Below are positions 63,777 to 64,000 of a stretch of DNA of 64,000 nt, one piece after another. How positions within the stretch are numbered: position 1 is the stretch's first letter; each line of letters starts with the position of its first letter. Location: assembly GCF_009498455.1 (NCBI RefSeq), contig NZ_CP045644.1, positions 1,395,001 to 1,459,000 on the forward strand, written 5' to 3'. Source of the stretch: Variovorax paradoxus (GTDB taxonomy: Bacteria > Pseudomonadota > Gammaproteobacteria > Burkholderiales > Burkholderiaceae_C). The notes below the pieces were generated by a model that saw nothing but the letters and a program-made list of their open reading frames with translations, ran no database searches and was not told the DNA's origin. The position numbers and the translations under genes were made by a program.

Positions 63777-64000
63777 TCAGGCCCCGAACACCAGCGCGCG
63801 GTGCATCGACACCCCGGCAAACAGCCCGTCGGCCGAGGCGAGCGTGGCGTTGGAGAAAGCCATCGCCACATCGCCCGCCGCATAGACGCCGGGCACCGTG
63901 GTCGTCTTCATCGCATCGACGCGCAATACCGGGCCGGTCGGGCCGTCGTCGAACGCGCAGCCCAGCTGTTCGGCCAGCGGACTGGTCGGCCGCGTGTGCG
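63777..64000 (-). CDS. NAD(P)/FAD-dependent oxidoreductase, thioredoxin-reductase-like, C-terminal part
   Basis: The 3' end of a minus-strand gene that enters from beyond the right edge. The visible part ends VFGA with stop TGA at 63777-63779, and contains the FAD-contacting motif GVYAAGDVAMAFSNATLAS, typical of the thioredoxin reductase-like flavoprotein disulfide/oxidoreductase group. The start and nucleotide-binding N-terminus are outside the window, so the substrate cannot be judged. It is 63 bases upstream of the tRNA. Confidence 0.8.
   Translation of the reverse strand, partial: HTRPTSPLAEQLGCAFDDGPTGPVLRVDAMKTTTVPGVYAAGDVAMAFSNATLASADGLFAGVSMHRALVFGA

Overview
The window looks like the chromosome of a soil or plant-associated betaproteobacterium in the Comamonadaceae, most likely Variovorax or a close relative. 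The clues are very high G+C at third codon positions, many GTG starts, dense LysR-type regulators, several Liv/Urt-type and Ssu-type ABC importers, and the small 57-residue and DUF1127 proteins typical of that family. This assignment comes from gene content only. No phage, plasmid, insertion sequence, CRISPR array or rRNA was seen. The only RNA gene found is a tRNA-Gly(GCC) at the right end.

Layout. 1-2.1 kb: the 3' part of a NodD/NahR-like LysR gene, a 57-codon gene and a metallophosphoesterase. 2.1-10.9 kb: a GntR/FCD regulator divergent from a phthalate-type Rieske oxygenase, a glutamine-synthetase-like ligase, a putidaredoxin-type ferredoxin and a complete branched-chain-type ABC importer. 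This resembles an uptake, gamma-glutamylation and hydroxylation route for an unknown amine. 10.9-24.4 kb: housekeeping and mixed genes (orphan binding protein, cardiolipin-synthase-like lipoprotein, SpmA/SpmB-like fusion, alkyl sulfatase with divergent LysR, flavin reductase, DMT exporter, glutaminase, NAD-binding protein with LysR). 24.4-37.3 kb: an amide-utilisation locus. A leader with a strong terminator precedes a Urt/Fmd-type ABC importer, aliphatic amidase AmiE, an NCS1 permease, a MetX-like hydrolase, a CbbQ-like ATPase with a VWA partner, the amide sensor AmiC and the ANTAR antiterminator AmiR.

37.3-46.7 kb: LysR, DUF1127, an unrecognised 553-residue protein, a UDG-family protein, then an apparent minus-strand operon (DUF3100 membrane protein, M20 amidohydrolase, L-serine ammonia-lyase, isocitrate-lyase/PEP-mutase family protein) with a divergent LysR. 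46.7-55.2 kb: a CopD-like membrane protein, a VOC protein, a glutarate set (CoA-transferase, glutaryl-CoA dehydrogenase, LysR), a GFA protein, a 2OG-Fe(II) oxygenase gene with a probable 1-base frameshift, a dCache/HAMP nucleotide cyclase and a lipoprotein. 55.2-63.6 kb: acetoacetyl-CoA synthetase, divergent from a TetR regulator followed by a five-gene Ssu-like ABC, cyclase and fumarylacetoacetase-type operon. A terminator, tRNA-Gly and the end of a flavoprotein gene close the window.

How the genes work together. The window reads as a series of compact catabolic modules for small nitrogenous or organic-acid substrates, each with its own importer and one-component regulator. The two most unusual are the Rieske/glutamine-synthetase-like/ferredoxin/ABC module and the hybrid Urt-Ami amide locus with its ATPase/VWA pair. 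Substrates are inferred from families and gene neighbours; none is proven by sequence alone.
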